Assembly: GCF_016802725.1 (NCBI RefSeq)
Contig: NC_052679.1
Span: 10,760,138 to 10,824,137 of the forward strand
Direction: 5' to 3'
Source of the DNA: Solenopsis invicta
Taxonomy: Eukaryota; Arthropoda; Insecta; Hymenoptera; Formicidae
Length of the DNA: 64,000 nt
A model generated the notes under the pieces. The model was given only the letters and a program-made list of their open reading frames with translations. It did no database searches and was not told the DNA's origin. Below are positions 58,001 through 59,710 of the stretch, one piece after another; position 1 is the first letter of the stretch; every line of letters begins with the position of its first letter. The translations under genes were made by a program, and so were the position numbers.

Positions 58001-59241
58001 ATTCCAAGATGACACGATTAATAAGAAAATGACAAAGAGCTCGAATAACAAAATAGCTTGTATCTTTGAAGATATTAGTTTTAGGACCCATGTTAATTAG
58101 ACCTTTTCTTTTTGTTTTGATCAATACTACTTGCTATCAAAATATGTGACCTTTTTTTCTGACACCCTGTATAATTGTAGAATGATGGATAAAAATAGAT
58201 TATATGAGACTATTTCAGTTTTACACGCATAATCGTAATATATTATTTTAATGCAAATTACAACCCCGTGCATGCACAACTCGATTCTTTTAAATTTGAT
58301 TTTATTAAAATCAAAATAAAAAAACTTCTTATTTTCTTTCCAAGGGCAAACCAGTTTATTTTAACAATAATTGACTTACATTTATACTTATAAATGTATG
58401 TGCTTGTTAATGTATTCAGATCATTTAATGCAAATTAGAATAAATTTCTTTACAATACCATTACATTGCTGATACATTGTATAATATTAATAATTTTGTT
58501 ACAATGGATTAAATTGTAAATATATTTCAACAGCATTCACACTAATTATATTTCATCTATATTTTGATCTATATTTTCTAATATTAAAAATGATTAAAAA
58601 CTGCCAAAGATTCAAATGGATACTTATCTATTCATCCACTTCAGATTAACAAAAATATGAATTATAAAAAAATTTGGATTAAAATTAATCATTGTATGAT
58701 ATATTATAAACATTTACAATTAGTTGAATTATCTTTCAATCCAGGCAATGGATTACATCTATTAAAATGGATCACAGTGGATTAAAATAGGTTTTTATCC
58801 AAATTAATCAGTTCTAATTGCCCTTTTTTAATAGTGGTTTGTAATTTCAAATATCACACATTTTTAATTATGACACACAACCAATGTGTTCATGCCAATT
58901 TCGTTGATATAACAAGTATCCCAATCTAAATAATAGTCAACTGTAAGGATTAATATCTCCTTTTTGCGGAGCAGAGCTTTTCTCTGCTCTACTCTTTTGT
59001 TTCGTACTAAAATATATTATTATAATATTAGTACTAAAATAGCTAAACTAATGAAGTAAATTTTTACTTACCTTAAACTTTCGATTACAGTTTTCAATTC
59101 TGTTAAATCGACACAGCAATTGTAATGAAATTCTTTCAAGAACTTGCTATCATTGCTTGTGTTGAAAATATTTAGAGACGTGTACCATAACCGAGATGAA
59201 ATGCAATTGTTCAACTCTAGCACTCTTATCTGTTTCGACAT
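663..59241 (-). CDS. ZFYVE26: ZFYVE26 / spastizin, 14 of about 15 exons (3' end off window)
   Basis: Large FYVE-domain protein; in animals spastizin binds PI3P and works with spatacsin and the AP-5 adaptor in lysosome reformation and autophagy (family knowledge). The spliced model is 59241-59072, 41530-41350, 38843-38196, 37618-36275, 27275-27129, 26322-25752, 22592-22345, 19207-18674, 16006-14816, 12717-12208, 8428-8064, 7524-6261, 3818-3515, 916-663. All junctions are GT-AG and in phase, giving 2577 codons; human spastizin is about 2540 residues. The FYVE finger falls near residues 1845-1905, close to its place in the human protein. Hallmarks seen are MFNRRHHCRRCG, PLLMLEQLLMN, LPTLFGN and DIGEGFGIAFR. 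The start ATG has an in-frame TGA eight codons upstream. The terminal roughly 50 codons should lie left of position 1. Identification is very sure; individual weak splice sites (exon 4 acceptor, exon 7 donor) are less sure. Confidence 0.95.
1380..2068. mobile_element. Foldback element, about 690 bp
   Basis: Two long inverted arms (about 1380-1670 and 1790-2068) around a unique centre. The left arm reads GAGCGGTAAACGAGGTCGAG and the right arm carries its diverged complement. Both arms hold the CTGAAG..GTCCGAAACATG motif that recurs in other foldbacks of this window (1491-1522 and 1936-1963). It is non-coding and lies in intron 13 of ZFYVE26. Confidence 0.7.
2182..3486 (-). mobile_element. mariner DNA transposon, 1305 bp
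   Basis: The TIRs read TTGGGTGTACAACTTAATTC (left) and TTGGGTGTACAACTTAGTTC (right, reverse complement) and are flanked by TA duplications (2180-2181, 3487-3488). Length is typical of a mariner (about 1.3 kb). It carries a transposase on the minus strand and is inserted 27 bp from the splice donor of ZFYVE26 exon 13. Confidence 0.95.
2350..3330 (-). pseudogene. mariner transposase, broken
   Basis: The N-terminal helix-turn-helix region (from MSSFVPNKHHL near 3326; SAAEAHRMLVGVYGESA, REWFRRFKSGDFSVEDKERS) and the first catalytic block (ITGDEKWIHYDN) lie in one frame to about 2650. The second catalytic region (HDNARPH) and the third (PPYSPDLAPSDH) follow in a shifted frame with a TAG stop between them. 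The spacing of the last two Asp fits DD34D. The breaks make it non-autonomous. It is a transposase of the mariner family, subfamily not determined. Confidence 0.9.
3515..3818 (-). CDS. ZFYVE26: ZFYVE26 exon 13
   Basis: The acceptor is TCTTATCAG and the donor CAAG/GTTAGT. It contains DRHINTICRQTEIVKFLANSE, QLPTLFGNQQQKIHLAVLAI and RDIGEGFGIAFRIMQ, among the most conserved blocks of the family. Phase 1 end. A mariner transposon begins about 27 bp beyond the donor. Confidence 0.97.
3949..4144. mobile_element. Small palindromic MITE, about 200 bp
   Basis: TATGGTCAAAATTGTTAAATATA at the left is mirrored by TATATTTGATAATTTTGACCATA at the right. Just outside lies a separate short palindrome (about 3886-3911, GCTTATACAATTTAAATTGTATAAGC). 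Non-coding, in intron 12. Confidence 0.45.
4754..6098. mobile_element. TIR element copy 1 (TAGAGGAGAAGAG ends), interrupted
   Basis: The ends are TAGAGGAGAAGAG.AGTAATATGGC and its approximate reverse complement. It matches the copy at 24125-25001 along most of its length. The difference is a 495-bp insertion at 5008-5506. No intact coding frame. Confidence 0.75.
5012..5502. mobile_element. piggyBac-type MITE (TTAA-flanked), 491 bp
   Basis: TTAA (5008-5011 and 5503-5506) flanks an element whose ends are GGCTCCTGA and TCAGGAGCC. It is absent from the same site in the related copy at 24 kb, which shows a genuine insertion. Inner sequence resembles, reverse-complemented, 55290-55380. Non-coding; the superfamily is inferred from the TTAA target alone. 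Confidence 0.75.
6261..7524 (-). CDS. ZFYVE26: ZFYVE26 exon 12 (post-FYVE region)
   Basis: The acceptor CCGTACAG gives one base plus 421 codons, in phase with exon 11. It contains INPEVDYAVIIKMIRSLLVA, STKAGLDTQGVWAAWGKACL, QTIYYQESLYYL and VRASMTCIRFYTDEA, all of which align to the spastizin C-terminal region in order. The donor is TTCTG/GTACAA. Upstream open codons to 7556 are not used because the phase would not fit. Confidence 0.96.
7525..8063. repeat. ZFYVE26 intron 11 with (TA)n microsatellite
   Basis: The intron is AT-rich with an alternating TA tract at about 7885-7921. No other structure seen. Confidence 0.8.
8064..8428 (-). CDS. ZFYVE26: ZFYVE26 exon 11: FYVE zinc finger
   Basis: The exon carries the FYVE finger, which binds PI3P on endosomal membranes. 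Seen are the first CxxC pair (ECGCC), the signature MFNRRHHCRRCGRVVCAVC (the basic R-R-H-H-C-R patch contacts PI3P), and CDDC. Eight zinc ligands can be counted. The WxPD motif sits at the end of exon 10 as EWIPND. It ends in SFEHAPNISLCLAILNLHFDP, matching vertebrate 'EQAPSASLCIAILNLH'. Acceptor GTTTAACAG, donor ACTAG/GTAATT, phase 2. Confidence 0.97.
9976..10421. mobile_element. TA-flanked palindromic MITE, 446 bp
   Basis: CAGGGTGTCCCAGACTAATG and its complement form the ends, with TA on both sides (9974-9975, 10422-10423). The two halves are inverted copies of each other, with a GC-rich core (about 10110-10300) in AT-rich arms. Length, TA target and palindromy suggest a Tc1/mariner-related non-autonomous element (inference). 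Confidence 0.8.
10430..10845. other. GC-richer unassigned stretch
   Basis: A segment around 10490-10670 is clearly richer in GC (GGCGCCACCGCTAGGCGG and similar) than its surroundings, with GGCGCCACCGC appearing twice. No coding sequence recognised; probably a repeat remnant. Confidence 0.3.
10846..11049. mobile_element. Short foldback MITE, about 204 bp
   Basis: TATCCCTACCGCAAATTTAC on the left is mirrored by GTAAATTTGCGACAGGGATA on the right, and the arms continue inward through TTTAGAACA and CTATAG. It lies inside the 9651-11241 element. Confidence 0.65.
11392..12094. mobile_element. TA-flanked CAGGGTCTGACAATTAATG element (interrupted)
   Basis: The ends CAGGGTCTGACAATTAATGA and TTGTCAGACACCCTG are flanked by TA. 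The arms are long inverted repeats (TGCGATCCTCGCAATAGTTA against TAACTATTGCGAGGATCGCA). The right arm is interrupted by a 283-bp TTAA-flanked element. Confidence 0.8.
11793..12075. mobile_element. piggyBac-type MITE (TTAA-flanked), 283 bp
   Basis: TTAA flanks both sides (11789-11792, 12076-12079). The TIRs are CCCGGCGAGTATGTGG and CCCGGCGAGTCCGTGG. Removing it restores the ATGATAA..TTAATTGTCAG arm of the host element, which confirms the insertion. Confidence 0.85.
12208..12717 (-). CDS. ZFYVE26: ZFYVE26 exon 10 (pre-FYVE helical region)
   Basis: This exon is 170 codons. It contains LEILKILENKDRALYVHLIKE, PLLMLEQLLMNCKFENIQ, DIGFNNFDKVIRFYAKKSLDF and ends EEWIPND, the first part of the FYVE domain. 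All match spastizin in order. The donor is GATAGG/GTAATT. TA- and TTAA-type transposons fill the intron that follows. Confidence 0.96.
12718..13868. other. Intron 9, proximal part, no clear feature
   Basis: AT-rich sequence. The stretch near 13230-13330 (AAATTCGTCCACTTCGCGCAGG, CTCGTATGCCAGCGAG) resembles sequence near 19570-19690 and is probably a shared repeat. No coding potential recognised. Confidence 0.4.
13869..14270. mobile_element. CCCAGTAAACA-ended MITE
   Basis: The left end CCCAGTAAACAAAAATGAATTTAAATGG is mirrored by the right end as CCCGTAAACAGAAATAGATAAAAATGG. The body consists of repeated 'ATTTCAATCC / TTAAAATGGATTG' phrases also present at 14570-14710, 19960-20260, 21360-21470 and 39160-40200. 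Confidence 0.6.
14816..16006 (-). CDS. ZFYVE26: ZFYVE26 exon 9
   Basis: This exon is 397 codons, phase 0 at both ends (acceptor AATATTGTAG, donor TTAAAG/GTATGC). The end, EIMKSLIDAEQYKLCLEWLE, aligns well with the vertebrate 'NMILEAQEYELCEEWG' segment just before the FYVE-proximal region. The last open codons after the donor (VCKNCL, stop) are intronic. Confidence 0.93.
16007..18673. other. ZFYVE26 intron 8, no confident feature
   Basis: AT-rich, with A-tracts at about 16367-16386 and 16917-16939. A somewhat GC-richer stretch at 18170-18600 holds short open frames with no recognisable product. Nothing could be assigned. Confidence 0.5.
18674..19207 (-). CDS. ZFYVE26: ZFYVE26 exon 8
   Basis: This exon is 178 codons, with acceptor TCTTTACAG and donor ATTCGT/GTAAGT. 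It contains ISEILTELLQVL-like helix and GDETLTFFLNVWNIMFLHTN, a region conserved among insect spastizins. A small TIR element ends only about 37 bp upstream of the acceptor, on the intron side. Confidence 0.9.
19245..19759. mobile_element. CCCAGCAAACA-ended TIR element
   Basis: The ends CCCAGCAAACATCAAATATAACATGATG and (complement) CCAGCAAACACTAAATATAACATAGATG are followed by a second inner inverted pair (CTATTCACTGAGAAAAAAC against GTTTTTTTTCAGTAAATAG). It ends about 37 bp from the acceptor of ZFYVE26 exon 8, so it may supply branch-point sequence. Confidence 0.6.
19963..21471. mobile_element. ACAAACAGAAATGGATT element interrupted by another element
   Basis: The left end CAACAAACAGAAATGGATTT and the right end AATCCATTTCCGTTTACTGGG are an inverted pair of the same family as 13869-14270. 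The family sequence stops at about 20260 and resumes at about 21355, around an unrelated insertion. Confidence 0.55.
20262..21354. mobile_element. CGGTCCGG-rich element nested in the preceding one
   Basis: The ends carry ACCCGGACCGAAAT...TTTCGGTCCGG and, at the right, CGGTTTCGGTCCGGTCCGGAACCC. Repeated CGGTCCGGTTA / GGTTATGGTT phrases mark both subterminal regions. The centre is AT-rich with no coding sequence. Superfamily unknown. Confidence 0.5.
22345..22592 (-). CDS. ZFYVE26: ZFYVE26 exon 7
   Basis: The acceptor is TTGTTTCTAG. The first two bases complete the codon from exon 6, then DTNVQTVSDLLKTSLHHYFG. The donor GAATCG/GTACAA is weak but gives phase 0, as exon 8 needs. Open frame continues about 12 codons past it to a stop, so the exact end is the least certain splice site of the model. 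Confidence 0.75.
22640..22810. repeat. AT-rich intronic repeat, copy 1
   Basis: The phrase TTAATGGCTTATACAATTAATTTAGTTACGTTAAAAGTTG recurs in diverged form at 26420-26530 in the neighbouring intron. Short, AT-rich, non-coding. Confidence 0.5.
22930..24070. mobile_element. TIR element with GTGAGTGCAAAA ends, about 1.14 kb
   Basis: GTGGGTGAGTGCAAAAGTG (left) and TTTTTGCACTCACTCAA (right) are inverted. Inner sequence holds a weaker inverted pair (AATTTATTTTCGTGTAATAC against TTCGAAAATAAATTTTAG) and several CAGCAGA..CTGC phrases at 23650-23900. No transposase recognised. Confidence 0.5.
24125..25001. mobile_element. TIR element copy 2 (TAGAGGAGAAAAG ends), 877 bp
   Basis: Its ends, TAGAGGAGAAAAGAGTAATA and (complement) TAGAGGAGAAGAGGTATTATG, match the interrupted copy at 4754-6098 nearly end to end. 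It is the uninterrupted form. Open frames inside on both strands are AT-rich and unlike any known transposase. Confidence 0.75.
25752..26322 (-). CDS. ZFYVE26: ZFYVE26 exon 6
   Basis: The acceptor is GTTTGCAG and the donor TTCCAG/GTATTA. Length is 571 (phase 1), and the split Asp/Gly codon is completed by exon 7. It encodes a helical segment (TIKFAAQEGVQSSKYINQLE...). Sequence conservation is low here, so the support is open frame, splice sites and phase. Confidence 0.85.
26390..26560. repeat. AT-rich intronic repeat, copy 2
   Basis: Counterpart of 22640-22810: TTAATGGCTTATAAAATTAATTTAGTTACGTTAAAAGTTG. Lies in intron 5. Confidence 0.5.
27129..27275 (-). CDS. ZFYVE26: ZFYVE26 exon 5
   Basis: This exon is 49 codons, phase 0 at both ends (acceptor CTCCTCAG, donor CTAGAG/GTAAAT). 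It follows the KAREVIE end of exon 4 with MFHMENTQLDGEIRFSEALY, matching the vertebrate segment after 'AHQVLFTFNL'. Intron 4 between exons 5 and 4 is 9 kb and hosts another gene on the opposite strand. Confidence 0.85.
27602..27898 (+). CDS. Nested gene exon A
   Basis: This exon is 99 codons, from acceptor CGTTATAG to donor GATAAG/GTAAAT. Acidic N-terminal part: SVDLADLKPLAEDESRYEPL, then NLEEKDKFVAGFKHNLDK. There is no Met in the first 24 codons, so translation probably starts in an upstream exon not located here. Confidence 0.65.
27602..33259 (+). CDS. Unrecognised single-pass membrane protein gene nested in ZFYVE26 intron 4 (5' end missing)
   Basis: Four exons splice in frame: 27602-27898, 29015-29144, 29236-29847, 33045-33259, making 417 codons and a TGA stop. 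The N-terminal half is acidic and hydrophilic (DDVNYDEESENEM...). The middle is charged and Lys/Glu/Asn-rich. One hydrophobic segment, LVLRIWIFIYICLAILC, lies near visible residue 326. It runs straight into a cysteine cluster across the last splice (CWC, WCCCC, CKFC) and a basic tail (FKKKKDVKKEE). Exon A opens at an acceptor (TTATAG), so at least one upstream exon with the start codon is missing. It is transcribed opposite to the host gene, wholly inside its intron. I do not recognise the family. The cysteines suggest palmitoylation next to the membrane (inference). Confidence 0.7.
29015..29144 (+). CDS. Nested gene exon B
   Basis: The exon runs from acceptor TTTTGAATCAG to donor CCACAG/GTATAA and ends in phase 1. 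It encodes YFPKTAKQIIAVSSINHTNK and a basic stretch. The frame stops soon after the donor, which supports a real exon end. Confidence 0.65.
29236..29847 (+). CDS. Nested gene exon C (membrane segment)
   Basis: A 91-bp intron (29145-29235, GTATAA...AACAAACAG) joins exon B to this one, changing frame exactly as needed. It encodes a charged region (KRKENHYETTMNKKTDFSQ), a tyrosine/glutamate-rich part (SYNESYDYERFKMEYEHQLE) and then the hydrophobic helix. Donor CGAG/GTAATT, phase 1. This is the longest exon and the best evidence that the gene is real. Confidence 0.7.
30042..31464. mobile_element. Large foldback element, about 1.4 kb
   Basis: The arms 30042-30656 and 30849-31464 are inverted copies about 600 bp long with few differences, around a spacer of about 190 bp. 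Termini are AAATTGATAAAGGGCTAATA and (complement) AAATTGATAAAGAGCTAATG. Both arms carry the CTGAGGATAACCC..CGAAAC motif. It lies in the last intron of the nested gene. Open frames inside are mirror images and not recognised. Confidence 0.85.
31731..32711. mobile_element. TIR element with AGTTTTAAAA..AAACCG ends, about 980 bp
   Basis: TATAGTTTTAAAAGCTCGGG at the left and the complement of TATAGTTTTAAAAAAACCGC at the right are followed on both sides by runs of GAAAAAAACCGG / CCGGTTTTTTTC. Non-coding; in the last intron of the nested gene. Confidence 0.55.
33045..33259 (+). CDS. Nested gene exon D (cysteine cluster and C-terminus)
   Basis: The acceptor is ACATTAATTTTAG. It completes a Gly codon, then WCCCCFRCKFCFPRKRIILV, and ends YGATKYEYDAYKTLETAIRN-I-stop. 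The cysteine cluster continues that of exon C across a 3.2-kb intron, which argues that the junction is right. AATAAA-like sequences follow at about 33430. Confidence 0.68.
33260..36274. other. Rest of ZFYVE26 intron 4, no other gene seen
   Basis: AT-rich. Apart from the hairpin at 34808-34900 and a short TA tract near 34120, no coding or repeat signal was recognised. Confidence 0.5.
34808..34900. repeat. Hairpin of about 93 bp
   Basis: AAACAAGAATCGCCTTCAACG is mirrored by CGTTAAAGGCGTTCTTGTTT. The loop region holds CTAAGATCTAGC, a phrase also seen at 25185-25195, 25577-25590, 42110 and 43985 next to other inverted sequences. It may be a remnant of a shared repeat family. Confidence 0.5.
36275..37618 (-). 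CDS. ZFYVE26: ZFYVE26 exon 4 (largest exon)
   Basis: This exon is 448 codons. Upstream open frame reaches about 37717, but only the acceptor GTATGTTACAG at 37619 gives the phase required by exon 3 (..LNDIL then DICYILTTKGKY). It contains a serine-rich stretch (SDSSSESSLLGGSKRRKHSRH) comparable to the low-complexity Ser/Arg segment of vertebrate spastizin. That is followed by SLISLMLASRESLILHCLWKG, matching the vertebrate 'PPESLLASCILRGNF' region. The donor is TTGAG/GTAATC. Confidence 0.9.
38196..38843 (-). CDS. ZFYVE26: ZFYVE26 exon 3
   Basis: This exon is 216 codons, phase 0 at both ends, with acceptor TTTTCCAG and donor TTTTG/GTAAGT. It starts ELLEFFQGTS and ends SHWLNDIL. It is predicted alpha-helical and leucine-rich, like the N-terminal half of spastizin, with no separate domain recognisable. 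Confidence 0.85.
39150..40200. repeat. Cluster of AAATTGAAATGGATT-type MITE remnants
   Basis: CAACAAACAAAAATAAATTGAAAT (39155) and TTTATTTTTATTTGCTAGGG (39405) look like an inverted end pair. Similar phrases (AATCCATTTGAATCCAAAAAT, CTCGAACTCAAATAAATTAAA) repeat several times to 40200. Same family as 13869-14270. Confidence 0.5.
40240..40810. mobile_element. Foldback element, about 570 bp
   Basis: The arms (about 40254-40478 and 40607-40810) are inverted copies: GTCTATAAAACAACAAATTGATC is mirrored by GATCAATTTGTTGTTTTATAGAC. The left arm, read on the minus strand, has CTGAAGAAGACC..GGTTGAAACG (40399-40432), the motif shared with the other foldbacks. In intron 2. Confidence 0.75.
40900..41050. 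repeat. TATAATTATATA-rich low-complexity tract
   Basis: Alternating TATATAATTATATGTATA sequence with several overlapping palindromes. No other content. Confidence 0.7.
41350..41530 (-). CDS. ZFYVE26: ZFYVE26 exon 2
   Basis: The acceptor is TGTTTATAG and the donor CAAG/GTATTT. The exon contributes YSPNEEQYQWIAYVLLWKL and an acidic, cysteine-containing stretch. Exons 1 and 2 together make exactly 117 codons. It lies 17.5 kb from exon 1 across the largest intron of the gene. Confidence 0.8.
41640..42130. repeat. Palindromic repeat family P, copy 1
   Basis: The core GACGCTTGAAAGTTACAGTAAACTGTAACTTTCAAGCC is a near-perfect palindrome flanked by AAGTACTTTC..GAAAGTACTT. The same arms occur at 46681-47035 with 52215-52490 and at 61996-63582. 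Part of a dispersed foldback family. Confidence 0.7.
42311..42388 (-). repeat. tRNA-derived SINE-like sequence
   Basis: On the minus strand: an A-box-like TAGTCGAGTTGGCTAAGACACC, then GATTCGGGAGGTCCCAAATTTGAGAACCC in the position of a variable arm and B box. The overall order resembles a tRNA. It is flanked by an 18-bp inverted pair (TTATTGCAAAAAATATCA, 42290-42308; TGATATTTCTTGCAATAA, 42391-42408). Confidence 0.5.
42419..43883. mobile_element. TIR element with CCCAGTCAGAAATAGTTCCTC ends, about 1.46 kb
   Basis: The left end CCCAGTCAGAAATAGTTCCT is matched by the complement of the right end for over 20 bases. Subterminal AATCGATATCGATTCGACATCG phrases also occur at the right edge of the window (63935-64000). 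AT-rich inside, no transposase seen. Confidence 0.7.
44780..45300. repeat. (TAG)n tract and short inverted repeat
   Basis: A (GTA)n-like tract at 44795-44840 is followed by unique sequence. 45013-45058 (GACAATTTACCACCTAGCTTTC...) is mirrored at 45247-45298. Possibly a remnant of a LINE tail or a MITE; not assignable. Confidence 0.4.
46420..46510. repeat. (TA)n microsatellite
   Basis: Long alternating TA tract; a second one lies at 46649-46681. They flank the small MITE at 46513-46648, which appears to have inserted into or expanded from TA repeats. Confidence 0.9.
46513..46648. mobile_element. Short MITE with AGGGTGTTCC ends
   Basis: AGGGTGTTCCCACGTTTTACC on the left is mirrored by AAGGAACACCTT and TACTCCTATGGTAAAA on the right. 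About 136 bp, embedded in TA repeats. Confidence 0.6.
46681..47035. repeat. Palindromic repeat family P, copy 2 (left part)
   Basis: Shares AAGTACTTTCCGAGTTGTGA.. and AAAATAAACTTATTTATAGTGTTTTGGA with the other P copies. The LINE interrupts it at the last phrase; the copy resumes at 52206. Confidence 0.7.
47337..48225 (+). pseudogene. LINE ORF1-like region, broken
   Basis: Four overlapping frames encode Lys/Arg/Glu/Gly-rich, coiled-coil-like sequence (e.g. LKKEVEKMTEELRVREEWVE) followed by RKNVIVKGWKG and LVVTVEKEEIKREILENKWK. The last part resembles the RNA-binding end of LINE ORF1 proteins. No zinc knuckle seen. Frame changes near 47620, 47780 and 48000. Confidence 0.55.
48498..49418 (+). 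pseudogene. LINE AP endonuclease domain, broken
   Basis: SIALWNVAGLRNKDKEFW is the domain start and VLIETWIEE the Glu-containing catalytic block. GGDFNARTG lies in a shifted frame near 49050-49080, and SDHHPVVVRL is the final His motif at about 49346-49375. This domain nicks target DNA in APE-type LINEs. At least two frameshifts around 49050-49100 disrupt it. Confidence 0.85.
49945..50982 (+). pseudogene. LINE reverse transcriptase domain
   Basis: One frame covers all RT blocks: MDGVSGEAW, LVPILKRGKDK, YRGVTIMPTMYKIY, NQTGFRKGMGTLDNI, VFVDLRAAFDSVDR (motif A), RQGCPLSPILFN (motif B), YADDVVLLAEG (motif C) and YKYLGYMFQRNG. It is interrupted by a TAG at 50656-50658, just before motif C, and ends at a TGA at 50980-50982. 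Both catalytic aspartates of YADD are present. Confidence 0.92.
51361..51909 (+). pseudogene. LINE ORF2 C-terminal C/H-rich region
   Basis: Same frame as the RT domain, with TGA at 51643-51645. It contains LCRLCRL, then GGHLESWEHVWEEC, the Cys-Cys..His..His..Cys arrangement found near the C-terminus of many LINE ORF2 proteins. Sequence between 50983 and 51360 carries further stops (TGA at 51130-51132) and a frameshift. Confidence 0.7.
51957..52021 (+). repeat. (GA)n microsatellite in LINE 3' region
   Basis: About 30 GA units without interruption, starting after GCGGTAATGA. It belongs to the LINE 3' untranslated region. Confidence 0.95.
52206..52490. repeat. Palindromic repeat family P, copy 2 (right part)
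   Basis: Resumes with TGTTTTGGAAAGCTCTCAAAATCGAC and the TTAGAGTATTGG / CCAATACTCTAAC inverted pair, then the AAGTTACAGTACACTATAG palindrome core. It is cut short at about 52490. Confidence 0.65.
53095..53760 (+). pseudogene. Relic of a multicopy transposon-associated ORF family
   Basis: One open frame gives FRESFYHARWIAKAIYSLKIF then FRDEFKLTAKD. About 230 bp on, another frame gives NHLWYLTYETVALTFFD, and 53580-53720 looks coding too. These blocks resemble, from memory, a family of uncharacterised repetitive proteins found in many insect and cnidarian genomes. Stops and frame changes mean it is a dead copy. The function of the family is not known to me. Confidence 0.45.
54051..54606. mobile_element. 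TTAA-flanked element, 556 bp
   Basis: TTAA (54047-54050) then GAGGATGCTAAATC; the right end is GATTTAGTATCCTC then TTAA (54607-54610). Its inner sequence CTATTCCCCTTATCCTTCACC is shared with the adjacent element. Non-coding piggyBac-type MITE (inference from the TTAA). Confidence 0.8.
54611..55180. mobile_element. TTAA-flanked element, 570 bp, abutting the previous one
   Basis: It begins directly after TTAA 54607-54610 with GGCGATGCTGGACCGG and ends GTCCAGCATCGCC before TTAA 55181-55184. It shares TTGACAAAGAGC..AGC and CTATTCCCCTTA..CTTCA(T/C)CTC phrases with its neighbour. The two elements share a single TTAA at the junction. Confidence 0.8.
55258..55385 (-). repeat. Fragment related to the 5012-5502 MITE
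   Basis: On the minus strand it resembles 5385-5495: the GTCATCAATCTGTCACG / CATCGTCAGTCTGTCATG, TCTAATTTTTTCTGTGACGGAATGTC and GCGGGATTCTCGGCTGAGTCA segments align in order. No intact ends seen. Confidence 0.5.
55864..56673. mobile_element. Element with ends built of tandem ~15-bp units
   Basis: The left end (55873-56028) is about a dozen units of the form CAATTGNTCGAAAGA. The right end (about 56570-56660) is about six inverted units (TTTCGANCAATTGTTC). The centre is unique and includes a GC-rich tract (56390-56430). Tandem subterminal binding sites are typical of DNA transposons; no transposase is present. Confidence 0.7.
57059..57274. mobile_element. Short TA-type MITE, about 216 bp
   Basis: GGGTGTGCCAGAATTAGCAG at the left matches the complement of the right end, TGGGTGTTCCAGAATTAATA. 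Non-coding. Confidence 0.65.
57413..58169. mobile_element. TA-flanked CAGGGTGTCAGAAAAAAA foldback element
   Basis: TA duplications flank CAGGGTGTCAGAAAAAAAGA and its complement. The arms of about 150-190 bp are inverted copies. The left arm holds an extra inverted copy of the terminus, so 57413-57498 alone is a near-perfect 86-bp hairpin with its own CACCCTG end. No coding sequence. Confidence 0.8.
58170..59071. other. Proximal end of ZFYVE26 intron 1, no clear feature
   Basis: AT-rich, with remnants of the TTAAAATGGATTA repeat family (58740-58790). Nothing else recognised. Confidence 0.4.
59072..59241 (-). CDS. ZFYVE26: ZFYVE26 exon 1 (N-terminus)
   Basis: The exon starts with ATG at 59241-59239 (MSKQIRVLELNNCISSRLWY...) and ends at an AAG/GTAAGT donor. 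It leaves two bases of a codon, which exon 2 completes as Arg. The N-terminal region is poorly conserved in the family, so its placement rests on the open frame, the upstream in-frame stop, the consensus donor and the perfect phase match to exon 2. Confidence 0.75.
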
Positions 59242-59548
59242 TATTGTATTTAAAAGCGTACGTCACAATTAAACTTAATAATTAGATTTATATTATTTCT
59301 CTTTTTCTTCTCGATTGTACATCAGCATTGTAGTCTGTAAAATTCGATGCACTCTTTACTGTACCGTGCTTGCAAAATGCAAGAGAAAAAAGGTCAACAT
59401 GATAAACATCGTACATTATCATAAAAACAGAAAGCGTTATCGGTCAAACCTTTTCTTACATATAAATATAACCTATATTCTGTTTTATGCCATGTTGTAC
59501 AAGAGAGGAACCTGTGAGAACGACCACGCCGGCTTTTTTTCCATAAAG

Positions 59549-59710
59549 CCTAGTGCAGACTAAATGCAGCAAGCGGCAAGTGTCAAGCAGCAGACTATTG
59601 GTTGCTGCTTACCCAAAATTCAATAGGATTGGATTTTGGTCTAGTAACAGCCAATCAACGAAATCTGCTGCTTAACGCTTGTTGCGTGCAGTGGTGCAGT
59701 CTGCATTAGG
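59549..59710. mobile_element. Palindromic MITE, about 160 bp, upstream of ZFYVE26
   Basis: CCTAGTGCAGACTAAATGCAGCAAGCGGCAAG is mirrored by CTTGTTGCGTGCAGTGGTGCAGTCTGCATTAGG, and inner AAGCAGCAGAC / TCTGCTGCTTAA also pair. It sits about 300 bp upstream of the ZFYVE26 start codon. Confidence 0.65.
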
